DNA from: an uncultured Allobosea sp.
Lineage (GTDB): Bacteria > Pseudomonadota > Alphaproteobacteria > Rhizobiales > Beijerinckiaceae
Assembly: GCF_945957345.1 (NCBI RefSeq)
Contig: NZ_CAMFKW010000018.1
Location: forward strand, 24,211-88,210
Reading direction: 5' to 3'
Length of the DNA stretch: 64,000 nucleotides
Shown: positions 17,169 through 26,656 of the stretch, piece by piece
Layout of the letters: each line of letters begins with the position of its first letter
Numbering within the stretch: the first letter of the stretch is position 1
Made by a program: the position numbers and the translations under genes
Notes under the pieces: generated by a model
The model's input: the letters and a program-made list of their open reading frames with translations, nothing else
Told to the model about the DNA's origin: nothing
Database searches by the model: none

Positions 17169-18413
17169 ATGTCGCAATTGAGCCTGACCCGCCGCGAAAC
17201 CGTGCTGGCCCTGCTGTCGGGTGTCGCCACGGCTGCCGCCGCACCGGCGCTCGCCCAGCAGGCCGAGTGGCGCCAGAGCTACGATGCCGGCGCCCGCAAC
17301 GCCGTGGCGCGGTCCTCGACCCCGATGCTGTCGGCCGAGGCGCTGCAGGCGACCGAGCAGGCGATCGTGGCCTATCGCGACCTCGCCGCGCGTGGTGGCT
17401 GGCCGCAGGTTCAGTTGCCCGATCGCATGAGCGTCGGCGCCAAGGGACCGGGCGTCGTGGCTCTGCGCCGCCGCCTGATCGTCACCGGCGATCTCGATGC
17501 TTCCGCCGGCGAAAGCGCCATCTACGATTCCTATGTCGAGGCGGGCGTGCGCCGCTTCCAGTCGCGCGTCGGCCTGTCGACCACGGGTGCGATCAACCGC
17601 GCCACCGTCGTCGCTCTCAACGTGCCGATCGACCGCCGAATCCGCCAGCTTGAGACCAATGTCGTTCGGCTGCGTACCTGGTCGGGCAATCTCGGCGGCC
17701 GCTATGTCGTCGCCAATATTCCAGCCGCGATGGTGGAGACGGTCGAGAACGGCCATGTCGCGACGCGCCACGCCGCCGGCGTCGGCAAGATCGATCGCCA
17801 GTCGCCGCTGCTGCAGACCAAGATCCCCGAGGTCAATTTCAACCCGACCTGGACGGTTCCCGCTTCGATCATCAAGAAGGACCTCATCCCGAAGATGAGG
17901 AAGGAGCCGGGTTACCTGACCGAGAACAAGATCCGCATCATCTCGCCCAGCGGCGGCGAGATTTCGCCGGCCAGCGTCAACTGGAATTCGGACGAGGCGA
18001 CACGCTATACCTTCCGGCAGGATCCGGGCGGCGATTTCAATTCTCTCGGCTTCGTGCGCATCAACATCCCGAGCCCTTACGGGGTCTACATGCACGACAC
18101 ACCGTCGAAGGGAATCTTCGGCGACGATTACCGTTTCGTCTCTTCGGGCTGCATGCGTGTCCAGAACGTGCGCGACTATGTCGCCTGGCTCCTGAAGAAC
18201 ACGCCCGGCTGGGACCGAGCCAAGATCGACGAGACCATCAATTCCGGCCAGCGCGTCAACGCTCGTATCGCCGATCCGGTGGCGTGCTACTGGGTCTATA
18301 TCACCGCCTGGGCGACGCCCGATGGCGGCGTGCAGTTCCGCGACGACATCTACAATAAGGACGGCCTCGGCCCCGAGCCCGTCGCTGCCCTACAGGGCGA
18401 TCAGGACATCTGA
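17169..18413 (+). CDS. L,D-transpeptidase, Tat-exported (LdtP-like)
   Basis: About 414 residues. A twin-arginine signal (LTRRETVLALLSG, then an alanine-rich cleavage region) is followed by a peptidoglycan-binding domain (VGAKGPGVVALRRRL, VEAGVRRFQSRVGLSTTG). A YkuD catalytic domain follows, with the His in YMHDTPSKGIFG and nucleophilic Cys in RFVSSGCMRVQN. It forms 3-3 cross-links or attaches proteins to peptidoglycan in the periplasm. I chose ATG 17169 because GAAGAG precedes it and the signal peptide starts there. It is the likely target of LdtR, encoded upstream. Confidence 0.88.
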   Translation: MSQLSLTRRETVLALLSGVATAAAAPALAQQAEWRQSYDAGARNAVARSSTPMLSAEALQATEQAIVAYRDLAARGGWPQVQLPDRMSVGAKGPGVVALRRRLIVTGDLDASAGESAIYDSYVEAGVRRFQSRVGLSTTGAINRATVVALNVPIDRRIRQLETNVVRLRTWSGNLGGRYVVANIPAAMVETVENGHVATRHAAGVGKIDRQSPLLQTKIPEVNFNPTWTVPASIIKKDLIPKMRKEPGYLTENKIRIISPSGGEISPASVNWNSDEATRYTFRQDPGGDFNSLGFVRINIPSPYGVYMHDTPSKGIFGDDYRFVSSGCMRVQNVRDYVAWLLKNTPGWDRAKIDETINSGQRVNARIADPVACYWVYITAWATPDGGVQFRDDIYNKDGLGPEPVAALQGDQDI

Positions 18414-18440
18414 CGCTTCCGCTTCACATGCGTTTCGAAA

Positions 18441-18468
18441 AGCCCGCCAGTTTCCGGTGGGCTTTTTT
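18441..18468 (+). terminator. Rho-independent terminator of ldtP
   Basis: Stem AGCCCGCC/GGTGGGCT with a 7-nt loop and a run of six T, 27 bp after the stop codon. Confidence 0.85.
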
Positions 18469-18491
18469 CTTGGCTGGAACGCGGAGTGACC

Positions 18492-18842
18492 TCAGCGCGT
18501 CAGCCAGGATGGCATGACATAGCCTACGCAGCGCGCTTCCCCCGGCCCCGGATTCATCACCTCGAAGGCGGGCACCGGGCAGTTGTTTCCGGGAGCGGGA
18601 TTGTTGAGCTTCGCGATTCGTCCGTTTCCGTCAGGAATCTGGCGAAGCACAGCCACAGACCCGCCCGGATAGTATTGCCGGTTGAGTTGCCATCCCTCGG
18701 CGGCGGCCTCCTGGCTCATCAACGGCATCGACAGCACGAAGACGCTCGCGCCGCCAAGAAAAGCCTGCTTGACCCGCCTCGAGATGGCTGGGGCCGAATC
18801 TGGAACGCGAGACGCGTTCTGTTTTGGGGCGTTCTGTGTCAT
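18492..18842 (-). CDS. Small exported protein of unknown function
   Basis: 116 residues. A basic segment (SRRVKQAF) leads into one hydrophobic stretch (LGGASVFVLSMPLMSQEAAA) that looks like a signal peptide or anchor. The remaining 65 residues hold two cysteines (NNCPVPAFEV and ARCVGYVMPS) that could form a periplasmic disulfide. I do not recognise a family. It faces the ldtP terminator and stands alone. Confidence 0.5.
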   Translation of the reverse strand: MTQNAPKQNASRVPDSAPAISRRVKQAFLGGASVFVLSMPLMSQEAAAEGWQLNRQYYPGGSVAVLRQIPDGNGRIAKLNNPAPGNNCPVPAFEVMNPGPGEARCVGYVMPSWLTR

Positions 18843-18995
18843 CGGGAGGCATCCAGCATTGCGTTAGGTCGGACGCAGCAAGCTGCAAGCCATAAATTGT
18901 TAACCATAAAGGCGGCGGCGCGGCGTTCTCGCTGCACGGCCCGCTATCGGCACGGGGGCGTGCGTGAGACGTGTCCGGGCCGCGTTCTCGGTCGA

Positions 18996-20207
18996 TCAGT
19001 TTCGCGATTGTGAAAGCCTGCGGAAGAATGCCAGAGCGGCCACCAGCGCCATGGTCGCCAGCAGCCAGGCTGTTCCGCCATACAATCCGTCGTAGCCATG
19101 GGCGGCGATGAGAGGCGTGCTGGCCAGCGGCGAGCAGAACTGGCCGATGAAGATCGAGGCGGTCAGGATGCCTCCGGCCAGGCCTCGGGAGCGCCGAGGC
19201 GCGAGCTCGAGCGCCATCGCCACGAAGCTGGGCGAGACCAGTGCATAGCCGGCACCGATGAAGAGGGCGGCCGCAAAGAGCGATTGGGGCGACGCGGAGC
19301 GGGACAGAAGCAGGAAGCCCAGTGCCATCGCGCCATAGCCGGCCGCGAAGATGCCGGCTGAGCCGATCGCCCGCTGGGTGCGCCGGTAGAGCAGGGCGGA
19401 ACCACCGCCCGCGATCATCAGCAGCCCGAGGACCGATCCCGTCATGACCGCGCTATCGTAGCCCCGGGCCTCCAGGAAGAACGAGATCTGCGTGGGCATC
19501 AGGAAAAAGACCATGTTCGTTACGCCTTGCAGCAGGACCAGCACGGCGAGCAGGCTGCGCCAGGACGGACGTTCCTCCTGGTCCTTCGCGGACGCGGCGC
19601 CTGGTCGAGTTGAGATGCGCGGCGGCTCGACGATCGCCAGCCACATCAATGGCAGGGTGAGGGCGGCGAGCCCGTAGATCGCGAAGGGCAGGCGAGGCGA
19701 CAGGGTCGCCGCCCAGCCTGCCAGCGAGATGAAGACGAGCCCGCCGAAATTCCGCGCCGAGATCTGCAGGCCGGTCAACGCATTGCGGTCGTCGCCGGTG
19801 AAATAATCGCCGACCAGCGCGGTCTGCGCGGTCATGATTAGGGCAACGGCGATACCGAGCACGAGACGGCTCGTGAAAATTGATGGCAGGTCGGGCAGGA
19901 CAAGCCCGGCACAGCCTGCGATCACGAACAGCACGACGCCAGCCAGCAGCATGACGCGTCGGCCGATGCGATCGGCCGCGAAGCCTGCCAGCGGCGCAAG
20001 CAGCGCGACGCTCAGCGACGGCGCGGGCACCAGCAGGCGCGTCAGCAGCGCGGCGTTCGGGTCCTCAGTGAACAGACGCTCGATGCCGGGCAACGCCGGG
20101 CTGATCGTCGCATTCGCCATCGTGGTGAGCGATGCCGCCATCAGCAACGCGACGGCGTGCGGCTTCTGCCAGATCGGCCTTTCTCGTGTTGCAGCAAGGC
20201 TTTCCAT
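18996..20207 (-). CDS. MFS efflux transporter
   Basis: About 403 residues with 12 hydrophobic segments of the DHA1 drug-proton antiporter type. The motif-A-like loop after helix 2 is GFAADRIGRRVMLLAG, and helix 5 contains LTGLQISARNFGGLVF. I chose ATG 20207 (MESLAATRERPIW) because AAGAGG lies 7 bp upstream and because it leaves the divergent operator free. It is transcribed away from the MerR gene at 20276 from a MerR-type promoter, so export of the MerR inducer is likely. The substrate is unknown. Confidence 0.82.
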   Translation of the reverse strand: MESLAATRERPIWQKPHAVALLMAASLTTMANATISPALPGIERLFTEDPNAALLTRLLVPAPSLSVALLAPLAGFAADRIGRRVMLLAGVVLFVIAGCAGLVLPDLPSIFTSRLVLGIAVALIMTAQTALVGDYFTGDDRNALTGLQISARNFGGLVFISLAGWAATLSPRLPFAIYGLAALTLPLMWLAIVEPPRISTRPGAASAKDQEERPSWRSLLAVLVLLQGVTNMVFFLMPTQISFFLEARGYDSAVMTGSVLGLLMIAGGGSALLYRRTQRAIGSAGIFAAGYGAMALGFLLLSRSASPQSLFAAALFIGAGYALVSPSFVAMALELAPRRSRGLAGGILTASIFIGQFCSPLASTPLIAAHGYDGLYGGTAWLLATMALVAALAFFRRLSQSRN

Positions 20208-20242
20208 GATTTTACCTCTTGTCGAATTGATCCGTTCGGCAG

Positions 20243-20273
20243 AGCCTACGAATTCAAGTCGACTTGAGGTCAA
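20243..20273 (-). promoter_or_regulatory. MerR-type promoter/operator for the MFS gene
   Basis: On the minus strand: -35 TTGACC (20273-20268), a 19-bp spacer and -10 TAGGCT (20248-20243). The perfect 14-bp palindrome TCAAGTCGACTTGA (20254-20267) fills the spacer. An over-long 19-bp spacer with a centred dyad is the hallmark of MerR-activated promoters, and the half-site ACTTGA resembles SoxR-type sites. Confidence 0.8.
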
Positions 20274-20275
20274 GC

Positions 20276-20743
20276 ATGCTGCTTCTGGATATCGGAGAGG
20301 TCGCGGAACGCTCCGGCGTGCCGGCCTCGGCCCTGCGCTACTACGAGGAGATCGGCCTGATCCGCTCGGAGGCGCGGCGCGGGTTGCGGCGGCAATACGA
20401 TCCGGACGTGCTGCTCAGGCTGTCGCTGATCGGGCTCGGCAAGACGGCTGGCTTCTCGCTGGACGAGATCGCCGCGATGTTCGGCGCGGACGGGCAGCCG
20501 AACATTCCGCGCGAACAGTTGCGGGCGCGGGCGGACGAATTGCAGCGGCAGATGATCGGGCTCAGGACGCTGCGCGATGCGCTGCGCCATGTCGCGGATT
20601 GCCGGGCGCCGACTCACCTGGAATGCCCGAGTTTCCGGGCGCTGTTGAAGACGGCGTCGCGCCGTCCGCTCGCCTACGCGCCGTCCCGCCCGGAAGTGGA
20701 GAAGAATTTGCTGCCGAAGCGCCGAAAGCGGGGCGATCGATGA
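20276..20743 (+). CDS. MerR-family transcriptional regulator
   Basis: 155 residues from the ATG at 20276, which follows GAGG in the operator. The MerR winged-helix is clear: LDIGEVAERSGVPASALRYY followed by EEIGLIRSEARRGLRRQY. A coiled coil comes next and then a C-terminal pair of cysteines (DCRAPTHLECPSF), which is not the four-cysteine Fe-S cluster pattern of SoxR. It is divergent from an MFS pump and almost certainly regulates it and itself through the palindrome between them. The inducer is unknown; the two cysteines could sense an electrophile or metal. Confidence 0.85.
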   Translation: MLLLDIGEVAERSGVPASALRYYEEIGLIRSEARRGLRRQYDPDVLLRLSLIGLGKTAGFSLDEIAAMFGADGQPNIPREQLRARADELQRQMIGLRTLRDALRHVADCRAPTHLECPSFRALLKTASRRPLAYAPSRPEVEKNLLPKRRKRGDR

Positions 20744-20861
20744 CGTAGGGGCGCCGCTGTCGCCGGATGGTCATCTATCGCTTGGACAGCCCCCCGCCGC
20801 ATGATAGGGGAGCCGCGACGGAGCCGGGCGCCCACCGGCCGTTGAACTTCAGGAGCCGGAC

Positions 20862-22160
20862 ATGACCGACGCCGCGCTGAACAAGCACCTTTCCAACTCC
20901 TTCTTCGGCGCCTCGCTGCATGATGCCGATCCCGAGATCGCCCGCGCGATCGACCTGGAGCTCGGTCGCCAGCGCGACGAGATCGAGCTGATTGCCTCCG
21001 AGAACATCGTCTCCCGCGCCGTGCTCGAGGCGCAGGGCTCGGTGATGACCAACAAATACGCCGAGGGTTATCCGGGCCGGCGCTACTATGGCGGTTGCCA
21101 GTTCGTCGACATCGCCGAGAAGCTCGCGATCGAGCGTGCCACGCGGCTCTTTGGCTGCGCCTATGCCAATGTCCAGCCGAACTCCGGCTCGCAGGCCAAC
21201 CAGGGCGTCTTCATGGCCCTGATGCAGCCCGGCGACACCTTTATGGGCCTCGACCTTGCTGCCGGCGGGCACCTGACCCATGGCGCGCCGGTCAACCAGT
21301 CCGGCAAGTGGTTCAACGTCGTTTCCTACGGCGTCTGCGTCGTCGACCAGATGATCGACTACGACGCGATGGAGCGCCTTGCCGTCGAGCACAAGCCGAA
21401 GGTCATCGTCGCCGGTGGCTCGGCCTATGCCCGGCACTGGGACTTCGCCCGCTTCCGCGAGATCGCCGACAAGGTCGGTGCTTATTTCATGGTCGATATC
21501 GCCCATTTCGCCGGGCTTGTGGCCGGCGGCGCGCACCCCTCGCCGTTCCCGCATGCCCATGTCGTCACCACCACGACGCACAAGACGCTGCGCGGCCCGC
21601 GCGGAGGCATGATCCTGACCAATGACGAGGCGATCGCGAAGAAGGTCAATTCGGCGATCTTCCCGGGCATCCAGGGTGGCCCGCTGATGCATGTCATCGC
21701 CGCCAAGGCGGTCTCGTTCCATGAAGCGCTGCAGCCGGAGTTCAAGACCTACGCCCATGCCGTCGTCGCCAACGCCAAGGCGCTGGCCGAGACGCTGAAG
21801 TCGAAGGGCTTCGACCTCGTCACCGGCGGCACCGACAACCACCTGATGCTGGTCGATCTGCGCTCGAAGAAGTTGACCGGCAAGGCTGCGGAGGCTGCGC
21901 TCGGTCGCGCTCACATCACCTGCAACAAGAATGGCATCCCCTTCGACCCCGAGAAGCCGATGACCACCTCGGGCATCCGCTTGGGCACCCCGGCGGCGAC
22001 TTCGCGCGGCTTCGGCATCGCCGAGTTCAAGCAGGTCGGCGAGTTGATCGCCGAGGTGCTGGACGGTCTCGCAGCCCATGGCGACGAAGGCAATGCAGCG
22101 ATCGAGCAGGCGGTCACCGCCAAGGTCAAGGCGCTGACGGCGCGCTTCCCGATCTACTGA
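20862..22160 (+). CDS. glyA: Serine hydroxymethyltransferase
   Basis: 432 residues. It interconverts serine and glycine with tetrahydrofolate and is the main source of C1 units. Characteristic blocks are [50 protein letters not shown] and the PLP-binding [16 protein letters not shown] (internal lysine). The C-terminal [14 protein letters not shown] is typical. It heads the conserved alphaproteobacterial block that continues with nrdR and the riboflavin genes, here interrupted by one gene on the opposite strand. Confidence 0.97.
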   Translation: MTDAALNKHLSNSFFGASLHDADPEIARAIDLELGRQRDEIELIASENIVSRAVLEAQGSVMTNKYAEGYPGRRYYGGCQFVDIAEKLAIERATRLFGCAYANVQPNSGSQANQGVFMALMQPGDTFMGLDLAAGGHLTHGAPVNQSGKWFNVVSYGVCVVDQMIDYDAMERLAVEHKPKVIVAGGSAYARHWDFARFREIADKVGAYFMVDIAHFAGLVAGGAHPSPFPHAHVVTTTTHKTLRGPRGGMILTNDEAIAKKVNSAIFPGIQGGPLMHVIAAKAVSFHEALQPEFKTYAHAVVANAKALAETLKSKGFDLVTGGTDNHLMLVDLRSKKLTGKAAEAALGRAHITCNKNGIPFDPEKPMTTSGIRLGTPAATSRGFGIAEFKQVGELIAEVLDGLAAHGDEGNAAIEQAVTAKVKALTARFPIY

Positions 22161-22185
22161 GCTGCATCCGCAGGTCATGCTGTTT

Positions 22186-22215
22186 CGAGCTCAGGGGAAT
22201 GTGCCCCTGAGCTCG
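22186..22215. terminator. Bidirectional hairpin between glyA and the convergent gene
   Basis: A perfect 12-bp stem, CGAGCTCAGGGG/CCCCTGAGCTCG, has a 6-nt loop. It overlaps the last codons of the minus-strand gene, so it could terminate or stabilise both transcripts. It has no T-run. Confidence 0.5.
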
Positions 22216-23150
22216 AACATGATCATGTTTTCGCTCTGGTTCCCCCTGTCGGGGCGGTTCTTGCGGCTGAGGTCCACGCCCAGCTTCAGGCTTTCCGCGA
22301 TCTGATAGGAGGCCGAGGCGCTGCCGGTGAGGTTGTCGTCCTTGATATTGGCGGCAACGGAGAGCCCGAAGCGATCCTTGTTGGCGCTGAGTTTCAGCGT
22401 CAGGTCGACCTTGGGCTTCGTCAGGTCGACCTTGTTGGTCGCCGTCAGGTTGATCACGCCATATTTGACCCCGACCTCGCTGGTGATCTCGGGCGCCTTC
22501 AGGTTGGCCGTGACGATCTGCAGCGACAGGTCGATCTTGAGCTGCTCCCATTCCAGCTTGCCGGTCACCTTCCCGCCGTAGCGCTCGGCGGTGGGGTCGA
22601 AGATGATGTTGCCGACGCTGAGCTTCAGCGCGCCGACCTTGAGCACCTCGAATTTCAGCTTCTCCAGCTCCCGGATGCCCATGCCGTAGAGCGTGCCGGT
22701 GGGCTTGGTGATGTAGAGCGCCACGCCGGAACCGACCGCGAGCACGGCGCCGACCACATAGAGAATGCCCTTGTTGTGATCGACCCAGACGCCGATCGCC
22801 GATGATTTCGCCGCATCTTCGAAGTTCTTGAGCTGCTTCTCCAGCGCCTTGAACTTCGACGAGTCCTTGATCTGCTTGAGATAGGCGTCGGTCGCGGCGG
22901 TTTTCACGCCGTCGATCACGGAGGACTGCAGCTTGCCGATCTCTTCCGGCGTCAATTGCGAGCTGGCGGTCGGGTTGCGGGACTTCGCGAAGTTCAGGAC
23001 CGCATTTTCGGCCGCCTTGAGCAGCGTCGGGTTCTTGAAAGTCTGGATGAGGCGTTCCGGGGACCGGGCGATCTCGGAATCCACGAGATCAAAGGCCAGC
23101 AGCACCAGGCCGCCGAACGCTTCGCCCATATTGCCGCTATTTTCTGCCAT
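22191..23150 (-). CDS. Unknown membrane protein with beta-rich C-terminus
   Basis: About 319 residues, starting at ATG 23150 (MAENSGNMGEAFGG); the longer frame to 23282 is arginine-rich and unlikely. Residues 1-135 are helical and charged (FKALEKQLKNFEDAAKSS). One membrane helix follows (GILYVVGAVLAVGSGVALYI). The C-terminal half is a series of alternating strands (LKFEVLKVGALKLSVGNIIF, KIDLSLQIVTANLKAP, VDLTLKLSANKDRFGLSVAA) ending MIMFELRGTFP, which recalls an outer-membrane barrel end. There is no signal peptide. I do not recognise the family. It splits glyA from nrdR. Confidence 0.6.
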   Translation of the reverse strand: MAENSGNMGEAFGGLVLLAFDLVDSEIARSPERLIQTFKNPTLLKAAENAVLNFAKSRNPTASSQLTPEEIGKLQSSVIDGVKTAATDAYLKQIKDSSKFKALEKQLKNFEDAAKSSAIGVWVDHNKGILYVVGAVLAVGSGVALYITKPTGTLYGMGIRELEKLKFEVLKVGALKLSVGNIIFDPTAERYGGKVTGKLEWEQLKIDLSLQIVTANLKAPEITSEVGVKYGVINLTATNKVDLTKPKVDLTLKLSANKDRFGLSVAANIKDDNLTGSASASYQIAESLKLGVDLSRKNRPDRGNQSENMIMFELRGTFP

Positions 23151-23323
23151 GATAGAAGCTCCGCCGCGCTCGCTGTGAAGGTCTCGTCTTCGTCGTCGTG
23201 TTGCGCTTCGAGGTTCATCGCCCCGCGCAGCATAGCAGCAGCGGCGCCTTGACGTCTGGCGCGAAAACCGGCGCTGGGGCAAAGAAGCGTCGGGCGTTTC
23301 GCTCGTCAGGCAAGGATTCGCGC

Positions 23324-23818
23324 ATGCGCTGCCCCTATTGCAGCTCCCTCGATACGCAGGTGAAGGATTCCCGTCCCACCGACGATCACGCTTCGATCCG
23401 CCGCCGCCGGGTCTGCCCGGATTGCGGCGGCCGCTTCACCACCTTCGAGCGCGTGCAGTTGCGCGAACTGACGGTCGTGAAGCGCTCGGGCCGGCGCACG
23501 CCCTTTGACCGCGACAAGCTGGAGACCTCGATCGCGCATGCCCTGCGCAAGCGCCCGGTCGCGCCGGAGCGGATCGAGCGCATGGTCAACGGCATCGTCC
23601 GCCAGCTCGAAAGCTCCGGCGAGGCGGAAATCCAGAGCTCGGCCATCGGCGAATTGGTGATGGAGGGGCTCAAGGGGCTCGACGACGTCGCCTATGTCCG
23701 CTTCGCCTCGGTCTACAAGAATTTCCGCGAGGCCAAGGATTTCGAGGAATTGCTCGGCCAGCTCGGCACGATCGAGGAGGAGGGCGTCTCCGCCCCGCCG
23801 CGCCGCGCCGATGATTGA
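23324..23818 (+). CDS. nrdR: Transcriptional repressor NrdR
   Basis: 164 residues. An N-terminal zinc ribbon ([18 protein letters not shown] with its partner [15 protein letters not shown]) is followed by an ATP-cone domain ([20 protein letters not shown]). NrdR represses ribonucleotide reductase genes in response to ATP/dATP balance. ATG 23324 begins exactly at the family's MRCPYC and is preceded by AAGGA. Its last codons overlap the ribD start, placing it first in the nrdR-ribD-ribE-ribH-nusB-thiL operon. Confidence 0.96.
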   Translation: MRCPYCSSLDTQVKDSRPTDDHASIRRRRVCPDCGGRFTTFERVQLRELTVVKRSGRRTPFDRDKLETSIAHALRKRPVAPERIERMVNGIVRQLESSGEAEIQSSAIGELVMEGLKGLDDVAYVRFASVYKNFREAKDFEELLGQLGTIEEEGVSAPPRRADD

Positions 23819-25001
23819 TCCCAGGGCTTCTTCACACGAAGCGGCCATCGCTTCGCGTGAAGACAATGCGTCGGACCGACAGCAAGCGATTGATCGCGCC
23901 TTCATGCGTCAGGCGCTGGCCTATGGCGCCCGCGGCCTCGGTACGACCGGAACCAATCCATCGGTCGGCGCCATCGTCACGCGCGACACGCCTGATGGTC
24001 CCGTGGTCGTCGCGCGTGGCCATACCCAACCCGGCGGCCGCCCGCATGGCGAGGCGCATGCCTTCTCGCGGGCCGGCGCGGCCTCGATGGGCGGCACGCT
24101 CTATGTCACGCTCGAACCCTGCTCGCATCGCTCGGTGCGCGGCGGCATCCCTTGCGTCGAGCACACCATCCTCTCGGGCGTGAAGCGCGTCGTCTCGGCG
24201 ATGTCCGACCCCAACCCCTTCATCGCCGGGCTCGGCCATGCGCTGCTGCGCACGGCCGGCATCGAAGTCACGGTCGGCGTGCTGGAGGAGGAGGCGCGGC
24301 GCAGCCATCGCGGCTATCTCACGCGCATCACGCAGGGCCGCCCGATGGTGACCTTCAAGATCGCCCGCACCGCCGATGGCTATGCCGGCGGGGCCGGGGG
24401 CACGCCGCTCGCCGTCTCAGGGCCGGTTGCCGGCGGCTGGGTCCATCTCCAGCGCGCCCATCACGACGTCATCATGCTCGGCATCGGTTCGGTCCTTGCG
24501 GACGACCCGCAACTCACGGTGCGCCTGCCGGGCATGGCGGATCGTTCGCCGATCCGCGTCATCCTCGACACGCATCTGCGCCTGCCTCTGGCCTCGAAGC
24601 TCGTCCGCACGGCCCATGAGGTCCCCGTCTGGGTGATCGCGGCCGAGACCGCGCTCATCGAGCCGGAGCAGGCTCTGGTCGCGGCCGGCGTCGAGGTCAT
24701 GCGGGTCTCGCTGGGGTCCGACGGCCATCTCGACCTCGCCGAAGCGCTGACCTTGCTCGGCACGCGCGGCATCAACCGTGTTTTCTCGGAAGGCGGGCCG
24801 CGCATCGGCGAGAAGCTCGCGCTGGCGGGCCTTGCCGACGAGGTCATCGTCTCGACCTCCCCGAAAACGCTGGGGCAGCCTGGCATCCTTGCGGTGCGTC
24901 CGGGGCTTGCCGCGCAGTTGGCGGACCCCGATCTATACGCCCTTGTCGAGACCGGCCTGATCGGTCAGGACCGTTTCGAGCATTTTACGAGGAGAGGCTG
25001 A
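23811..25001 (+). CDS. ribD: Bifunctional riboflavin deaminase/reductase RibD
   Basis: 396 residues from ATG 23811, which overlaps nrdR by 8 nt. The N-terminal deaminase domain has [14 protein letters not shown] and the zinc ligands [15 protein letters not shown] (HGE instead of the usual HAE). The C-terminal reductase has [32 protein letters not shown] and [15 protein letters not shown]. It makes the pyrimidinedione precursor in two steps. The first 30 residues (to about [12 protein letters not shown]) lie on a palindromic repeat and look non-native, so an internal start at ATG 23907 ([13 protein letters not shown]) is possible. Confidence 0.93.
   Translation: MIDPRASSHEAAIASREDNASDRQQAIDRAFMRQALAYGARGLGTTGTNPSVGAIVTRDTPDGPVVVARGHTQPGGRPHGEAHAFSRAGAASMGGTLYVTLEPCSHRSVRGGIPCVEHTILSGVKRVVSAMSDPNPFIAGLGHALLRTAGIEVTVGVLEEEARRSHRGYLTRITQGRPMVTFKIARTADGYAGGAGGTPLAVSGPVAGGWVHLQRAHHDVIMLGIGSVLADDPQLTVRLPGMADRSPIRVILDTHLRLPLASKLVRTAHEVPVWVIAAETALIEPEQALVAAGVEVMRVSLGSDGHLDLAEALTLLGTRGINRVFSEGGPRIGEKLALAGLADEVIVSTSPKTLGQPGILAVRPGLAAQLADPDLYALVETGLIGQDRFEHFTRRG
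23831..23870. repeat. Palindromic repeat element inside the ribD 5' end
   Basis: TTCACACGAAGCG and CGCTTCGCGTGAA form a 13-bp inverted repeat with one mismatch (23831-23861), continuing into GACAATGCG. The 19-mer ending at 23870 is identical to one at 56578-56596, in an intergenic palindrome. Confidence 0.7.
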
Positions 25002-25648
25002 TGTTCACCGGCATCGTCACCGCCATCGGCGAGGTCGTGGAGGCAGAGCGCAAGGGGCCGAGCCTCAAGCGTCTCGCCATCGCCTGCCCCTATGAGGCCG
25101 AGGGCATCGCCATCGGCGCCTCGATCGCTTGCGCCGGCGTCTGCCTGACCGTGACCGCGCTGCGACCGCGGACGGATGGCGAGCCCGGCTGCATCTTCCA
25201 GGTCGAGGCTGCCGCCGAGACGCTGGCGAAGACGCTGGTCGGCGATTGGGAGCCGGGCACGCGCATCAATCTCGAGCGCTCGCTCAAGGTTGGCGACGAG
25301 CTCGGCGGCCATCTCGTCGTCGGCCATGTCGACGGTCCCGGCCGCATCCTGAAGATCGACGCGATCGAGCCCGATCCCGACGAGCCCTGGGGTGCGACGG
25401 CGCGCTTCCACATTCGCGCCCCGCAAGGGCTGGAGCGCTTCATCGCGACCAAGGGCTCGATCTGCCTCGATGGCACCTCGCTCACCATCAACACGGTCGA
25501 GGACGATGTCTTTACCGTCCTGCTGATTCCGCACTCCTTCGCGGTCACCACCTGGGGGGAGCGTAAGGAGGGAGACTCCGTTCATGTCGAGGTCGATCTG
25601 ATGGCACGGTATGCCGCGCGGCTTGCGGAGGCGCGCCCGCAAGGGTAA
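25001..25648 (+). CDS. ribE: Riboflavin synthase alpha chain
   Basis: 215 residues. It dismutates two lumazine molecules into riboflavin and the pyrimidinedione. The family start [12 protein letters not shown] and the two internally duplicated lumazine-binding barrels are visible: [14 protein letters not shown] in the first and [19 protein letters not shown] in the second, plus [14 protein letters not shown]. The ATG overlaps the ribD stop (TGATG), consistent with translational coupling. ribE is sometimes called ribC in other organisms. Confidence 0.95.
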   Translation: MFTGIVTAIGEVVEAERKGPSLKRLAIACPYEAEGIAIGASIACAGVCLTVTALRPRTDGEPGCIFQVEAAAETLAKTLVGDWEPGTRINLERSLKVGDELGGHLVVGHVDGPGRILKIDAIEPDPDEPWGATARFHIRAPQGLERFIATKGSICLDGTSLTINTVEDDVFTVLLIPHSFAVTTWGERKEGDSVHVEVDLMARYAARLAEARPQG

Positions 25649-25682
25649 CCAGCCCGATCACATTCCAAGAAGGACAGAAGAA

Positions 25683-26192
25683 ATGGCCGGACCCCGGCAG
25701 ACCTCGGCCGACAAGGCCGCAACTCCTGCCGTCGAGATCGACGGCGCCCGCGTCCTCGTGGTCGAGGCACGCTTCTATGACAAGTACGCCGACGAATTGC
25801 TGGCGGGCGCGATGGCTGCGCTGGAGGAGGCTGGATGCCGTGTCGACGTCGTCACCGTTCCCGGTGCGCTCGAAATCCCCTCGGCGATCGTCATCGGCCT
25901 GCGCGCTGCAGACGAGGCCGTCGACCCCTATGAGGCGGTCGTCGCGCTCGGCACCGTCATCCGCGGCGAGACCGGCCATTACGACATCGTCGCGGGCGAA
26001 AGCTCGCGCGCGCTGATGGATCTCTCGGTCGCCTTCGCGCTGCCGCTCGGCAACGGCATCCTGACCGTCGAGAACGAGGCGCAGGCCTGGGCCCGCGCCA
26101 ATCGCGAGGACATGAACAAGGGCGGCGGCGCTGCCGAAGCCGCGCTCGCCGTGCTGCGCTACAAGCGCTCGCTGGTGGAGCCGTCCCAATGA
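25683..26192 (+). CDS. ribH: 6,7-dimethyl-8-ribityllumazine synthase
   Basis: 169 residues. It makes lumazine from the pyrimidinedione and dihydroxybutanone phosphate. Family blocks are [49 protein letters not shown] and [20 protein letters not shown]. The first 18 residues before the fold are polar and variable. Its stop overlaps the nusB start by 4 nt (ATGA). Together with ribD and ribE it leaves only the ribBA steps to be encoded elsewhere. Confidence 0.95.
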   Translation: MAGPRQTSADKAATPAVEIDGARVLVVEARFYDKYADELLAGAMAALEEAGCRVDVVTVPGALEIPSAIVIGLRAADEAVDPYEAVVALGTVIRGETGHYDIVAGESSRALMDLSVAFALPLGNGILTVENEAQAWARANREDMNKGGGAAEAALAVLRYKRSLVEPSQ

Positions 26193-26656
26193 GCCGCGCC
26201 GAGAAGCGGCGCGGGGCGCGGCTCTCGGTCGTGCAGGCGCTCTACGAGATGGAAATCGGCGGCCGTGGCGTCGTCGAGGCGATGGCCGAGTTCGAGCATT
26301 TCTGGATCGGCAAGGAGGTCGAGGAGATCGAACTGCCGGAGGCGGAGATCGCCTTCTTCCGCGACATCCTCGGCGGCGTCGTCCGCGAGCAGCGTCTTGT
26401 CGACCGCACCGTCGACGAATTGCTGGCCAAGGACTGGCCGCTGAAGCGCGTCGAGGCGGTGGTCCGCGCGATCCTGCGCGCCGGCGCCTATGAGCTCGCC
26501 TTCCGTAAGGACGTGCCGGCCCGCGCCGTGATCTCCGAATATGTCGCGGTCGCGCGCGCTTTCTACGAGGGCGACGAGATCGGCATGGTCAACGCCGTGC
26601 TCGATCGCATGGCCCGCGACTTCCGCGCCGACGAGTTCGACCCCGCCAGCGCCTGA
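26189..26656 (+). CDS. nusB: Transcription antitermination factor NusB
   Basis: 155 residues, all helical. NusB binds boxA RNA with S10 (NusE) to allow antitermination in rRNA operons. The N-terminal [16 protein letters not shown], the [17 protein letters not shown] helix and the ending [20 protein letters not shown] are typical. It is tightly packed between ribH (4-nt overlap) and thiL (1-nt overlap), the order usual in alphaproteobacteria. Confidence 0.95.
   Translation: MSRAEKRRGARLSVVQALYEMEIGGRGVVEAMAEFEHFWIGKEVEEIELPEAEIAFFRDILGGVVREQRLVDRTVDELLAKDWPLKRVEAVVRAILRAGAYELAFRKDVPARAVISEYVAVARAFYEGDEIGMVNAVLDRMARDFRADEFDPASA

Noticed and set aside
20276..20743. SoxR identity for the MerR regulator because of the SoxR-like operator
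   Set aside because: SoxR needs four closely spaced cysteines for its Fe-S cluster; only two, ten residues apart, are present.
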